Shown: one piece after another, positions 1 to 15,400 of the stretch
Layout of the letters: the number at the start of each line of letters is the position of its first letter
Numbering within the stretch: the first letter of the stretch is position 1
Source of the DNA: Gigantopelta aegis
Lineage: Eukaryota; Mollusca; Gastropoda; Neomphalida; Peltospiridae
NCBI RefSeq assembly: GCF_016097555.1
Contig: NC_054701.1
Location: 33,782,486-33,846,485 of the forward strand
Length of the DNA stretch: 64,000 nucleotides
Reading direction: 5' to 3'
Notes under the pieces: generated by a model
Told to the model about the DNA's origin: nothing
The model's input: the letters and a program-made list of their open reading frames with translations, nothing else
Databases searched by the model: none
Position numbers and translations under genes: made by a program

Positions 1-330
1 AATTATATGAAATAAAAAGTTTTTATCTATTAGTCATTTATTCAGTGATGGGGAAACAATTAATTCCAAAAATACATTCTACATTTAAAAATGCCAACAT
101 TCATTAGAAAATGAAAATATGTTAATGTTGAAAAGAGTGATCAGTGTTTCAATATTGAATTTTCCCATCCTTGATATTCACTTTATTTGAAATCTCATTT
201 AACATCATAATGGCCTATTGACAGAATGGCCTAGGAACTAGTCATAAAGGACTTGTTTATAAAACTAGGCACAAGCTGAAGTTGTACATCTCTACCAAGA
301 ACACATTATTATTTTGTTTATAAGTTGGTA

Positions 331-412
331 TTGTTCAGTCATTTTTGTTGTATCTTTTATTGTTCAATCATTTTTGTTGTATCTTTTATTGTTCAATCAT
401 TTTTGTTGTATC
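331..412 (+). repeat. 29-bp tandem repeat, about 2.8 copies, before a splice acceptor
   Basis: Three near-identical units beginning 'tgttcaatcatttttgttg' start at about 332, 361 and 390. They end a few bases before the acceptor of the first DNTTIP1 exon in the window (exon starts 421), so they form its T-rich pyrimidine tract. Confidence 0.85.
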
Positions 413-420
413 CTTTGCAG

Positions 421-3400
421 AGAAAAGGAAGACCACCATTGAATCAAACAGGGTAAATTTTATATTGTCTTTTATTCATAAATTGTAAATCCCCCACATT
501 TTTTTTTTTTAAGTTAAAGGAATATCTTTATTAAAATGGCAATTTTAGTTTTTATGTATTTCATTTAAATCATTTGACAGGTTGATCTGAAACTTGTATC
601 ATGACAATATTGTGCGAAGATATATGGGATTGTTGTTAGGGTTTTGTCACTTTCTCTCAAAATTCAAGCCCTTACTAAAAATAAAAAATTATCTTCTCTG
701 CAGTTCAGTCCCAACCATTTACAGCAGGGTCCATGGGCCCATGCTTATAATACTTCAAAGCCTGAACTAAAATCTCAAATGATGTCACACATATGGTGTT
801 GTCATGGCATTAGAGTCTCAGACTCTGTTAGTCTCGAGTCTAGACTAAACATTTTGTAAGCACCAGGGCCCCATTCCACGAAGTGATCTTAGCACTAAGA
901 TCACCTTAGTGCATAAGGTAGCTATGCAATTACGGTGATCTTTGGGCTAAGATCGCTTTGTGGAACCAGGCCCAGGCCTAATCTCTAGTTTAGAACCTTC
1001 ATATGAAAGAGGATGCATGAAATTGTTTGTTCATATGATTTGTCACATTCAGTTTAAACTATTAAATCTCAATGTTCTGTTAATGAACTACAGATATGTT
1101 ACCAACACTATTAATGTACTGACAAGATGTGAAATATGTTTCTTGTAGGCGTGGCACACCTTCAAAACTACTTAGATCAGAACCCATGAGACAAGGACCA
1201 AAAGTAAGATATCTCTTTGTTTTGTACTTTGAATATCCTTAAAGGCACTGCCCTTAATTATTAAATAGTATTAAATATGTTCAGTTACTACAGCTTTTTT
1301 ACCATTAAATTACATTTTACTTAAACTTCAAGCTTAAATTATCAGTTTTGATAAATCTGTGTTTCTGGTAATTTTAATGTTTGTAGCAGCTCAAAATGCA
1401 TTAAATTTTATATGTAACAAAAAAGAACATATGTGAAGCACTAGAATAATTGGATTTAATATTGTTATTTCATAAGCTATCTTAGTTAATATTGTATTTT
1501 TAATTTTTTGGGATAATTTTTATCATTGCGTGTTCTCAACTTGACTATGTTTCGGTTTACAACTAGTGGGAACCTGAGAGACTGACAACTGAGAGTCTGT
1601 TTGTGATGGGGGCAAGAGCAAACAAGTAAGTTTTTCTGTTGTTCACAGTCTTATTGTCTCAACAAAACCTTTATTCAGCTATCTTGTTTTAACATACAAG
1701 TCTCTTAGCCACTTTTTGTCTTGTCTTTACAAAATAAAAAAGTCGAGATATGAATAGGTATTACTTTCCAATGAAAGCAACAGCATCAACTTTTGCATTA
1801 AAGTTTCATGTTTAGACAAGTTTTTTTTTACACACTATAAATCCTATGTCAATAAAATTTGTTTTACATGGATGTTCATTGCAGTGTAGAAAAAGACATT
1901 TAATTCCACAGAATTCATGTTTATAATAATATAGCACAGGTTAGGTGTGTCCCACATTCAGGATTTCAGTATGGCTAAAGGTGCATATGTATATGACCTA
2001 GATTACAGATGGCCAACACAAATTATCCATTCTAAAATATCAAAAATATACTCAAAAACTTATTTTTAGGATTCTCACAGCAGAAGATTTTAAAGCAAAA
2101 TTAAAATTTCTATTTTAACTTTATTGGAATATCAGTAACTTGTTCTAAATTGTATGAGCTATGTTTAATCACCTTGAGCCATATTAAGAATTGTAAGCTT
2201 GTTAATTTGTATTTTAACAAGGTAAGTTCTGCATTTTGAGCTCTATCAGAAATGTATTGATTTATTTGTTTCAGAGCTCTTGGTCTTGGTAATACAAGAG
2301 GCCGACTGTATATAAAGCATCCTGATGTGTTTAAGGTCAGTGAATTACTTTAGCACCAGCCTTTGTGGGTTTAACATTTTGTTCAATATTGAATATCGTA
2401 ACAGTGTCCGCACTTAACTTTTTTTTTGAGTTGCCATCCGGGCAAGTGGTGACAGCACTTTCACTTGCCTGGATCTATTTTCACTTGCCCGAATAATATT
2501 TTCTAAAAACACAACAATATTGCAACAGATTATAAGAGAAAACATTTATTTTGAGTATTTTCCTGCACTCAACCAACCCACTCTTTAAATAAATAACAGA
2601 CATGCCGGGAATAAAATGCCACATCATTCCTCAACTTTCTCTGACAGAGTGTTGACACCTACTTAGTATTCATGAGATGCGATGAGCCACGAGTGGTAAA
2701 CACGAACTATGCACGTGATGCGTCACGAACTATGCACATGTTAGAAGTTAGAACACGAGCTACGCACGTGTTAGGTTTGCGAAATCGCTTAGCGTTTCAT
2801 ATTAAATTAGATAATAGGATTATATAATTCCCGATTATATAGTTTCCAACAAACAAATAGGCTTGCGTTCACCAAACGTTGAGCACTGGTATAACCGACA
2901 CAACCCCTTCCTCCCCCCACCCCATCTCAATGAAATAATAATAATAAAAAAAAAAACCTAAAATATAATGTTCAGTGGATACGATCTATGACGTGTACAC
3001 ATAACCAGGGCTGAATGTTGTCGACATGAATTTGTGCAAAAGCTGACCTACATTTTTTCATGATGCAAAGTAGGCTACATACACGTAGCTGTACTTTTAT
3101 TTATTTATTTATTAATTATTGATTTAAAAAATAAAAATAATAAAAATTAAAATCGGTTGTCATGGGTTTTATCAAGGAAGGGGCACCAAAGTACATGCAC
3201 ATTGGTCCTTAAATAAGAAAAATATCTGTAGGCAGGTAGTCTTATTTTCAACAGAAATTCAAATTTTATTTTGGATATTACCTATTTTCAACAAATGCAA
3301 ACAATAAATTTCATCATTAAATTGATGTTTTAAGTCGTAGTCCATCTGTCAAGTAAACAACATATTTTTCAAAATTAAATTGATATGATAAAGGCCAGGG

Positions 3401-6400
3401 ACCTTATTAACAAAACTCTCTTAGGCTCTGCTAGACAACAAAGCATCCTCTTTCCAAGTCTTTTAGCATTGCACTGCGAGATCGCAATGTTTCGAGAGAG
3501 TAGTAAATTGGGTCCCTGGCATACACAAACACTGTCAGAGATTTAATACCATAAAGGTTGGTTACTGGGAATATACAATCAAGAATTCCAGCTTGTTTGA
3601 AACCAGACTTTAACTAACAATGGCTGGGCATTGGACACTGTGATTGAAAGTGTTGATGAACCACTCTCCATTCGGTGCTTTAACGACTGTCATAGACAGA
3701 TTAATTTTAACTGCAACTGCATCTTTGCCATCTTCAAAAATCAGAATCATTCATTCCTGCAGCAGCAGCAGCAGCATCTACAGTTGGGGCATTAATGACA
3801 CCTCCATCAACATGGATACCTTTGATGTAATCAATAAACATTATGATCATGTTTTTCTGATTGACCCAGTTTAGTGCCTTGTTCATTTAGGCTAACATTA
3901 ACACAGATTTCACCCTTTTCTATCAGTTTTCTGTAGAGTGTCTTTTAATGTTCTGACACTTAAACAGTGCTTTCACTGACCAGGAATCCGAGTTCATTAG
4001 TTAATTTTATAATAGTGGAATGAATGAATGTTTAACAACACCCCAGCACAAAAGTACACATTGGCTATTGGGTGTCAGAAAAGATAAGTATATGGAATAG
4101 TGAATGCATTTCCATTGATATCGGCATATTTGCTGATCTCAGTTTTTGTCTTCTTACTGTAATACATTATAATTTCCTTATTTTTGTGATTCTGTGTGGT
4201 CTTCAACTTTATTTATCAATGCTACCGTAGCTTTTGACACAGTAGGCACATGTTGTGGCATTTCCAACATATTTGATTGAAATTAACTGAGTATAGATAT
4301 TTTCACTAGGGGGGGGGGGGATGTGTTCACAGCAAATGAACATTTCACACGTAATGCTTTAATAGATGATGATAACTATGACATGATTTGTTTAGTCAAA
4401 GAGTTGATATTTAACAAAATAATAATGAATACTTAGTTTTTTTGTTGGGGGTTTTCTGCTTAATATACCATACACTTCTGTGTTACTGTTGTTCACAGTG
4501 TATGCATTTTAACCTGGTCTGCATTGTCTTATATCATGGGCAATCACTCCCTTCTTTTTTCGTGATTGTGTAATATTACTAATAATGTGCACTGCAAAAT
4601 GTTGTTATGGTAAGGGTTTTATCTTTCTTTCTTTTAAAAAGTAACAATACTAAACAGACTGCTTTAGGTTAAACCTTTATGTAGAAATGTATGCAAAGAA
4701 AATGGAATTGCAACAATACTGTCACATTTCAGTATTCATAACACTAATTTGCTAATAAGGACTTCATTCAAGAACTCTGCTATTCTGTCTATGGTGCATA
4801 TAAAATATCCCTTGCTACTAATGGAAAAATTATTAATAATCCTGTAGTCAGAATAAAGTTAGACTGTCAAACAGCAGTTGGTGTTGTAACACCAGCAAAA
4901 CCTACAAAAACTGAATACCAAGAACCCTTGAGACTGTTATATTGTACTGTGTGCATGTGGCAAAACCTACAAAAACTTAATACAAAACCTTAATACAAAA
5001 CACCCTTGAGACTGTTATATTGTACTGTGTGCATTCAGGAAAACCTACAAATATTGAATACCAAGCACACTTGAGAATGTGTATGTAGCAGACCGAAGTG
5101 GAGATTCGATTCAGTAGATTTGATCTCAAAAAGACTGTACACTTTAACAGCGACAGCTTTTTTACCTGACCTTGATATGAAGACCAAGGTCAACAGTATT
5201 TCACAAATATGATAATTATACAAAACAGACAAATTGATAATAATATAAGATTATTATTCAGAAAATAAACATAACTAACAATTACACACAAATATGCTGT
5301 CTCTTACAAGAATAATAACAGAATCTCAACCCTTGACTTTTACAATTAACAACGGACCTATTACAATTACCCACCCATAATACCAGAGTTGAAAATTAAC
5401 AGTTGCCTGGTCACCCATGGCGACCTTTATTGGCTAAAGGTGACGAAGAATTTTACAAAGGTAGTCCGTTGAGCGACCATCAATTTTAGAGTCTGGCAAG
5501 TATGGTACTACCAATTAAAAAAGAAATGCACTGAAACTGAATCGAATGACCAATGTGACAAAACACACTGCGTCTGCTGGCGTGAACAACAAATCTGACA
5601 GGAGACGATATTATTGAACATGTTCTATATTCAGACTCAGTCTTAGCTTCTACGAGTTTGGTCTGGGGCTGTAAACACATACAACTCAAAATGTATTGCA
5701 GACACTTGATTTTTTTTAGTTTTTAGGTTTTTTTTAAAGTCGTCGGCTTATTGTAATGGACCGAATACCCCATCTAGTAGACCTACCTTTTGACATTATT
5801 AAATGTTATGATACAAATTAATCCTATTTAATTAGCTTACTAGTATTTTATTCTTGCACAAAATCAAAATATATCTTGTAGTTTGAACTCACACTAACAA
5901 TGAAATTGTCCATTATTACAGGAATTATTCCAAAATTCAATCAGTTAGCATGTAAATATAAAATTCATATAAAAAATTTTTAATTTATTAAATAGTAAAG
6001 TTAAACCCATACCATCTGAAATAGCTTTTTTTTAGTGTAAATAATATTTTTTTTATATAAAAGTTTAAATATTTTCTGATACAGGTTTTAAGGCAATTGC
6101 TGGAACATCCAAGGTAATCTGAATGACAAAACAGTAATATGAGATCAGGGCAGTATCTCTGCACAATGCAGTTGAATTGATATTTGGCGAAATAGTGGAT
6201 GATTCTATCAATCTTTATCTAGTGCCTTGTCTATAGGAAGACCGCCACTCCCGAGAAAATCTTTTACTGGAGAGTTCATCCCTCTTGCATCGCCATAAAG
6301 ATGACTGCCACTCTCAGACTATTTCACTAAAGTACACGCAGTTCTACCTTTTACGGCTTTAGTATCTGTACTGCATTATCAATTACTTCAGAGACAATGC

Positions 6401-9400
6401 AAGTGGAGCTGCATAAATTGTTTGTTCTAACATTTTTCTTTACACCAGTATTAAAAATTATATTTAATCTATATCATTTAATGGTAATTTGTAAAGAAAC
6501 ATTATTTATTTATAATAGATTTCTTTTTTCAAAAATGTTATTTGGGTTGGTATGGGTTTCAAACTTAATAATATGTTTTTATATGAATTTTGACTTTATT
6601 CATTATGCAGTTACATGCTAATTCATCGTTTTCCTTTTGACGCAAACGGGCTATATACATGTACATGGTTATTATTATACATGGTTTGTTATTCATCAAA
6701 GAAAATTCTAATTTTGATTTTCGTTGTGCAGCTAAATTGGAGAACTAGTTGAATTTGAGAAGGGCCAGTAAGATTTTTCTTCAGCTGGCCCTGCTGGCGA
6801 CCATGATTTTCATGTTAATTTTCAACACTGTAATTCCTACTATTCTCACTTCCCTTACACTTAGTTTGCTCTGAGGTGGAAGACCTTGTGCTACAATTTG
6901 TCACCTCAATATGTACACACTGCATATGTTGTCCAACAATCACATGCTATACAAGCCATCACATAATGCACCTGCAATACGTGTCGGTCACTGATCAAGG
7001 TAACTGCAGGTGATATTGAAGCATTAGCAATAGACGTGTCAAATTAGACTTGAGGACCTTTTCACATATTATTTCCTTGAACCAAAATAGACTTTCACAA
7101 GGCCTTATAACTTCAAGTGAACAGTTACATATACATCCAGCAAAACCTACAAAGACAGAATACCAAGCACACTTGAGAGTGTTATATTGTACTCTGTACA
7201 TCCAGCAAGAAAGGACCTTGAGTTGGTGCTGGGGTAAGGGTAGACACATTTTGTTTTTACTTTACAGCTAAGGGGGGATTAAACCCCCACTTACCCCTTG
7301 GATCCACTACTGAAACATAATTATGTAACAGGCCATTTCATTAAAGTTCAGAATTTTATATATTTCTTTTAAATATGGCCTGTTTCCCAGATTCTTTTGA
7401 TTTAGGTACTGAATTAACAATTAATAACTAGTAATAACTAGTAACTGGCTATCACAGATGAAAATCCCTTTCCCCGAATTCAACATGGGTGTATGACTTA
7501 TTCATAAATACTCATATTAATTAAACAACTAAACCGACTAATTTTCATATATACGTTAATTCTGCACATTATTCAATAATGCAGATAATGTTATTTCAAA
7601 ATACATATTCTGAAAATAACTAATTCCTGTTTCACAAATATGAAAACTCTGGCTTCAGTATCCAGATATAGATTCATTTCTTCATCCGAGTTATCTGCCT
7701 TGCTTTCTGCAGTAGAATTAGGGGAGCATTCATACTCTGACATTGTCTCCAGTGTTATTCCAGTGTGACAATGGAAATGCTGTGTCTATAAATGAGACAA
7801 ATACCATTTGTCTAAATCACAATTAGACACAAAGCAGGAATATTTATAACAAGAATGAAAATAAAACAAACAAACACATTCAAAGTCCATGATTCATTTT
7901 TAAAACCATCTCCCAATGTCATAGACCTACAATGTCTCTGTAGAATGTGGATTTCTCTCTTCGCTGGAACACATTTGGCATGTAACTTTATCTCCATGAA
8001 TGGTGACTTTCACATCTTCGTCTCCAGCTTGGTACACTAGTTTCAGATCCAAATCCAGGGATGCCTTTCTCTTTATACTACCCACATCTATGGAAGTAGG
8101 TCTCACGTTCCCTGGTATCACAAATTGCTTATTTAGTTCTCACTCAATTCGCACCACCTCAGTAAAACCATGCTTGTACAGCATGTATCATTTCACCTGG
8201 TTTTTCTGAACATGAAAAAATTGCCATCCGGAGCAGTGATATCTTCTGATCTTCTTGATATGATCTAAGTTTACTCCAGTGATTCATACTGGTGATGCTT
8301 GACGAACAGTTTTGGTCTGCACCCTTCTACTGGACAAATCATCCCCTCACTGGGTCATGAACTTCGCAGATCATGATCAATTTCCTCTAACTCTTGTTTG
8401 GAAACTGTTAAATCTAAGAAATCCATTCTGCAAGATAAAAAAAAAATGAAATAAATAAACTGACAGTTTAATATCTCTCAGGATCTCATTCCAGCCAGTG
8501 TACTATGACTGGTATATCAATTTATGAAAGGCTGTGGTATATGCTATCCTGTGTTGGATGGTACATATAAAGGATCCCTTGCTGCTTATGGAAAAATGTA
8601 GCAGGTTGCCTCTCTAAGACTATATGTCAACATTACCAAATGTTTTACATCCATTAGCCAATGGTTATCATATCCTTGTGCTGTAGTGGTGTTGTTAAAC
8701 AAAACAAACTTTTAAAACTTTTTCACAATTCGCTAAAAAACAATTCAACAATTATGTTAGATTCCAAATAGATGTGGGTTTTAGATGTGTTTGTATAATT
8801 AAATGACCAATCTAGGGCCCGATTTCGCAAAACATTGTAAGTCTAGTTCCAAATGTAAACATAAATCTACGACTAATTTTCAATTCTTATTACTAGTAAT
8901 AGTACAACTAATATAGTGTTCGAAGTTCACAAATTTTCATTTTCTTTTGTCCTCAAAATGCTCCATTTTCCGTAATGGTGTAATTTTCTGCATGAAATAG
9001 AAGCCAAACTTGTATAAACGTATGACTGGTATAACTGCTAGTTGCAGACGTAAACTTATGATGTTTTGTGACATGGGCCCCTGTCCTTTGATTCCAGTAC
9101 TCTGGTGACCAGGACGACAAGGCGTGGCTGTACGAGCGTCAACTAATGCCAGTCACAGGTGGCAAGGCGTACATGTTGCTTGTGGAGGACATCAAAGATC
9201 TTAGTGAAACTGACGAATACAGGTGATTATTAACTCATTTTAACTTACAAATAAGGTAATTTACATGTTGCTTGTGGAGGACATCAAAGATCTTAGTGAA
9301 ACTGACGAATACAGGTGATTATTAACTCATTTTAACTTACAAATAAGGTAATTTACATGTTGCTTGTGGAGGACATCAAAGCTCTTAGTGAAACTGACGA

Positions 9401-12400
9401 ATACAGGTGATTATTAACTCATTTTAACTTAAAAATAAGGTAATTTACATGTTGCTTGTGGAGGACATCAAAGATCTTAGTGAAATTGACGAATACAGGT
9501 GATTATTAACTCATTTTAACTTACAAATAAGGTAATTTACATGTTGCTTGTGGAGGACATCAAAGATCTTAGTGAAACTGACGAATACAGGTGATTATTA
9601 ACTCATTTTAACTTACAAATAAAGTAATTTATATGTTCCTTGTGGAGGACATCAAAGATCTTAGTGAATACAGGTGATTATTAACTCATTTTAACTTACA
9701 AATAAGGGAATTTACATGTGGCTTGTGGAGGACATCAAAGATCTCAGTGAAACTGATGGATACAGATAATTTACTAACTCATTAATACATGTAATTAGTA
9801 GAAAGTCCCGAAATCTGATGGTGCCCTATGTTTAAAGGATAAATCATTATTTGTCAGAAAAATATTCCATTGGTTGGAATAAGTTGACAAATTTAATATT
9901 TCAGGTTACTGAAGACTTCTAGTGGTCATAGAAAATTATCTTCTTTTTTCATGTCTTCTTGTATTGTTTTGTTTTTGTGTGCATAGTAATTTAACTGTAT
10001 TATATAAAAAAAAATTAAAACTCTTCTTTTTGGAATTAAACACACTTTATAAACTTTATTCGGCATATTTGTTCATTTAATGTAAATTTATTTTATTGTT
10101 GGAATGTTTCAGAGGTGGGGCATGTTTTCTTTTGCACCTGAGGTGCTTGGATCAGTGTATCGAATCCCCTCGGTGGACTCATTCCCTAGTTGTTGTTTTT
10201 TCATTTACCAACCAGTAACCTATTACTGGTATATCATAGACAGTGGTATATGTTGTCTTGTGTGGTAAAGTGCATTTAGATGCTAATTGAAAAATGTAGC
10301 AGATTTCCTGTAACATATGTTAGAACTGTAAATTGTTATATGTTGGATGTCCAGTACCTGTTAATTAATAAATCAATGTGTTCTAGTAGTGTTGTTAAAT
10401 TTCAGTTTGTTTCAGAGCCAAATGGCAGGATGTAGTTCAGTCAGTAGATGGGTTGTAGGTAGGGTCTCCACGAGTACTCGGGCAAGGGTCGAGTCTAGCA
10501 AGACTCGAGTCCGTTCACAGTACCGTACCCGTGCAAAGTGGAATACAATGATAATGTTGGACAATAACTTCAGCAATAGATAATTAACGATATAAGTTAC
10601 ATAATAATTATATGATCATCTCTTTATAAACTGGCCATTCGTCCGTCACAACACTGCATGTATCAACCATTTTTTAAATGCAATACAATGGCATGATTTG
10701 GCATCCATGTTCAGCGCTGGAATTAAGATGCGTAATGCTATTTTACTTTATTCCTTAATCTCATTATCATCTAGTATAAGTGTCGGGTACTCAGGTCCGG
10801 GTCGAGTTTGACCCTCGAGTACTCGAGTCCAATATTTTGGACTCGTGGAGGCCCTAGTTGTAGGGTTGATTTCTCTCAGTGGACCTAATGTGTCTCAGCT
10901 ACTGCCCTGTAACTGAAATGCTGAATGCCAAGGTGCTGCAATAACTGTATGGGACACTTACATGTAATTGCCGTTATTTAAAAGGTGCTGAAGTATTGTT
11001 AAACAATTGGGATTTTTCCCTCCATTACGTTTCAGAGACAGTCCCAACTTGATGATGGATGAGCTGAAGGGGTTCACCGTTCCCGAGTTCATGATTCAGA
11101 AGATGCGTACGGAAATGCTGGCTCTGAGAACCGACGTGGGAAGAAACAAGTTCCAGCGGAGTCGCTCAGGAACACCGGTTGAGGTGATGTCTTGCAGGGT
11201 CAGTTCTTCGGACTGACAACCCTACACGTTCATATTCCACATCCAACCTTACTTTTTTTCAAACCTTTTTTGATCAAAAGATAAATGAATTCTCCAAAGC
11301 ATGTCTTTTCCCTAATACAAAATTTCTTTTTGTTCAATATATTAATGAGTGAATGAATGTCATATAGAAATAGTGCAAAGAGAAATGTTGCTTTCTTTGT
11401 TTGATACTTAACCTGATCTCAAAATTATAATTTGATTGGCTCGTTGGAAATTCATTTGAATTGCAGGGATCACATTGGAAATATTTTTGTTTTAGCCAAT
11501 TTTCACATATGCAGAATATTTCCTTGAAAATTATTTAAAAGTAGCAAATTAAAAAAGAATTGTATTAACTAAATAACTAAATGTTATAGCATTTTTGTAT
11601 ACAAAATTAACAATGGATAGGGTGAGCCCTGGAATTGGTTATATGAAGACAAAACAATATTTTTTTTGAGGTCAGGACAAGTTTTATTTTTTTGGTTTGT
11701 TTTTGCACACAAAGAAATCATTCTCACCTTTCTAGTAGTATATGTTAATTGATAATTATGTGTTAGGTTTTCTTCTAGTTTTTTCTTCAGTGCATTTTTG
11801 TGAGGCACACCTTTTTTTAGTTTTAAATAAAAGTGCATGGAAATGGAATTGTACAGGGTGGAATTCTTTATTTTGGCACTTGTTACCTGAAAACTTGGGC
11901 TGGATCTAGCTCAGCTGATAGAGCACTCACTTGAAGTGCATGGGTCATAGGATCGAACCCCAGGGCTATCTCTGCCACTTGTCAAATTTGGCCAATTTTA
12001 TTTTAATTTGATGAAAACATTTATGTAAGAAAATAACTGGGTTTTGCATTTTTTAGAGAATTTGGTGAAATGTTTTGCTCAGCCAGTGAAATGTTCTGCT
12101 CAGCCAGTGCCCCATGACTGGTATATCAAAGGCCATGGTATGTGCTGTCCTATCTGGAAAAATGAATATAAAAAGATCCCTTGCTGCTGACGAAAAAATG
12201 TAGTGGTATTCCTTTAAGACCATATATCCAATTATCAAATGTTTGAGTTCTAATTAATAGCTGATAATTAACAAATCAATGTACACTATGTTTTACCTGA
12301 AAGCTATTCTTGTCTGTGATCTTTGATTGCAATTTCACAATAGTCCCTTAGTTTTCTTGATTGTTTTTGTTCATCAGTTTCATTTTTGAAAGTTGTTAAA

Positions 12401-15400
12401 GTAGACAGTTTAAGCCTTCGTCTAAAATGACAGTTACTAGGTCATGATCAAAAAGTAAAATAGGTTGGCAACTAAACCTCAACCCTAATTGGAAAAGCTG
12501 GAGGTAGTTAAGAAACTAATAATAGTAAACAAAAATAATTTTTTAAATGTATTTTTTGCTTTTCCTGTCTTTGCCAAACATTTATGTACACTACAATTTG
12601 AGATAAAATCATATATAATATGGAGATTTAAAAATAGAAAATATGCAAGTTTCTTCTCAAGGTGCTTCTAAACATTTGGCATTTAATAAACACAATATTT
12701 TGGTGTTGTTTTGTAGAAACATTAGATTTCTTTCTTCTATGGCCATCATTTAAAACATTTTGTTTTCTTTTTGTCTACCATTGCAAAGTCTTCTGGATTT
12801 ATTGCCCAATATTATTTTCATCCCTGATCTGGCTTTTCTCTTTCTGTGCTTGTCGTTGCAAATAGTGCATGCAGTGTTAATATATCAGTTTGGAACTGAT
12901 ATATCATTTGTTATTTTATTCTTATACTCAGATTCAGACATATCGGAAACATTTCATACAGTAAATGTTTGTTGATATACTATAAAATCTAGAGGAAAGT
13001 ATTTATATTGAGAGAGAAGCAGACCAGCCTACCTATATGACTTTTGCTTATTGTGTACTAATTACACACATTTAACTACAATGTACACCAACACAAAAAA
13101 AATTAAAATTTCCCTCACTAAAAAAAAAAGCCACTAAAAAAAACCTTCGAGGCAAAGTTGGGGAGGTTCTCACGACCAAAACTGTATTGATATTCACTGA
13201 TACGCTGAGTTTGACTGTATTTCATTATTTTAGCAATGTACCAGTAGAATAGATGTATAGTGAAACCTGTCTAAATCGGACCCTGAAGAAAATGACCAAA
13301 TTAATGGTACCAGTAGAATAGATGTATAGTGAAACCTGTCTAAATCGGACCCTGAAGAAAATGACCAAATTAATGGTACCGAAGTTTCTAAATTCTAAAA
13401 TGCAACCCTCTAAATACCAGATCCTGTCTAAATCAGATAAATATTAGGTAGGCCTATCCCGCATTATCCAGTTTAGATGTTTCACTATATTTCTAAAATT
13501 TAATAACAGAATAAAACGTTTTAATGCTAATTATTTTAATTTGATCTTCATTTATCTTTAGTGTTATTTTAACAACATAGTGGCTAGCATGTTTAGTTTT
13601 TTTTATGAAAAAATTTCTTTGTCTGTCTTTATGTTTTGTGTTTAGAAGCATGTGCTTATGTTTTGTAAGTTCTTTCTTCTACCTATGAACAGGAACGTGA
13701 GACCAAGGAGTGTCCACAGGGTTTACCATTTTCAAGTTTCAATACACCAACATCCTCAGGTGATGTCAAGTCTGAATCCAGGGTAACTGTCTCACTGTTT
13801 CTTTCAGTTAGGCTTGTACAGAGAATATCCATTTCCTCTTCCCCCATTGTATTGACACGTCATGCATGATATCTAAACTCTTGACACCTGATTATACTAG
13901 TTGAGAAATCAGAAATAGTAATATGTAGGTGAGTGTAATTATGCCCCTTTATTCATGCAATCATATTTATGCCCCACAACTATTGTATCAAAGGCCATTG
14001 TATGTGCTATCCTGTGTGGGAAAGTGCATATATAAAATCACCCCTGCTGTTAATGGAAAAATGTAGCGGGTTTCTTCTGAAGACGATGTGTCAGAATTAT
14101 CAGTTATTTGACATCAAGTGGCTGATGATTAATTAAAATGTCTGCTCTAATAGCATCGTTAAACAACAAACTTAGTTTCCATTCATATTTATGTTTATGC
14201 TTATTTCCATTTATGTTTCAAGCATATACAATATGGAGCACATAGATGTTAATTGCTTAGTCTGAACCACATTGTTAACAACTATGATAAATTACTCTCC
14301 TACCTTCAGTTGCCATTAGATGTTCCCCACATTTATTCCAGACAGAATTCATGGAAAAACCATTACAGTGATGGATTCCACATACCAAATTGTAACCATG
14401 TCAGCTATATCAACTTCGCTGAGATCTCCTAGGACAAAAAACATATAATTTCTCACTGTCTGCCATTTTACTTTTTTATGGAATACTCTTCAAAAGGGGG
14501 CGGATGCCTCCAAAATATGTGACATAATTAATATAACATCACGATTGCATATATCAAAACACTTTTCATGGCATTGTTAGATTACATTGCACCCTTTCAC
14601 CCCACTTGGAGAGTAATCCATAAAAAAGCAAAATGGCAACCTGCAAAACATTACATGCTTTTTTTTCCTATGAGATTTGAGCAACGTTGATATAGGTGAC
14701 ATGGCTATGATCTTGTATTTGGAATCTGTGTCATTGTAATGTTTTTTTCTCAATTTCTGTCTGGACAAAATGTATGGGAAATCTAATGGTAATAAAAGGT
14801 AGCATTGTAAAATTAAAAAAAAAAAAAAAAAATTAGTAGCAGGGCAAGGTGATTTATCATGTAAAATTTCTGATCTAATTTTCAATATTTCAAAAACAAA
14901 ACTTCCAGAAACAAAGCATTTCCAAAAGTAGACATTCTGTGCTTTTCAAAACTGTTTTCAAATCACTTTTAGAACACAGAAAATTACCTTACTACATAAG
15001 AAACCCTACTATCGGGTCATTTACTTGAAATCCAATTTGTTTTATACACAAGTTTGAAAAAATTGTCTAGGATATGTTGGAGATTAATTTTTAAAGACAT
15101 CGGTGTGGCGGCTCCATGGTGATGACAAACACATAAATCCATTTGTCCACTGATAACCACTTGAACTGCCAATTTGGTGAATCAATATTGCAATGAAATA
15201 ATTTAAAACATTTAATGTCATTGATCGTATACAGCTGTGATAACATTTGTTATGTATGGCTGACATTGCCCTGCATATTTAAAAATGGGATAGTCCCATG
15301 CAAAAACTAGCTAATTTATACAAGTAGGTAAGATATTTTTTCTGTATTACAACTATTGCTTTTAAAATAACTGGTGGGTTAAAGGATGTAATTTTTTTTT

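Noticed and set aside
2404-2530. CAGTG-starting hAT-like end with 'cacttgcc' repeats
   Set aside because: Resembles 60677-61014, but no matching right end or target duplication could be fixed, so no element is called.
14577-14885. 102-residue minus-strand frame
   Set aside because: AT-rich with an A/T run coding poly-Phe; no domain, start context or splice partner.
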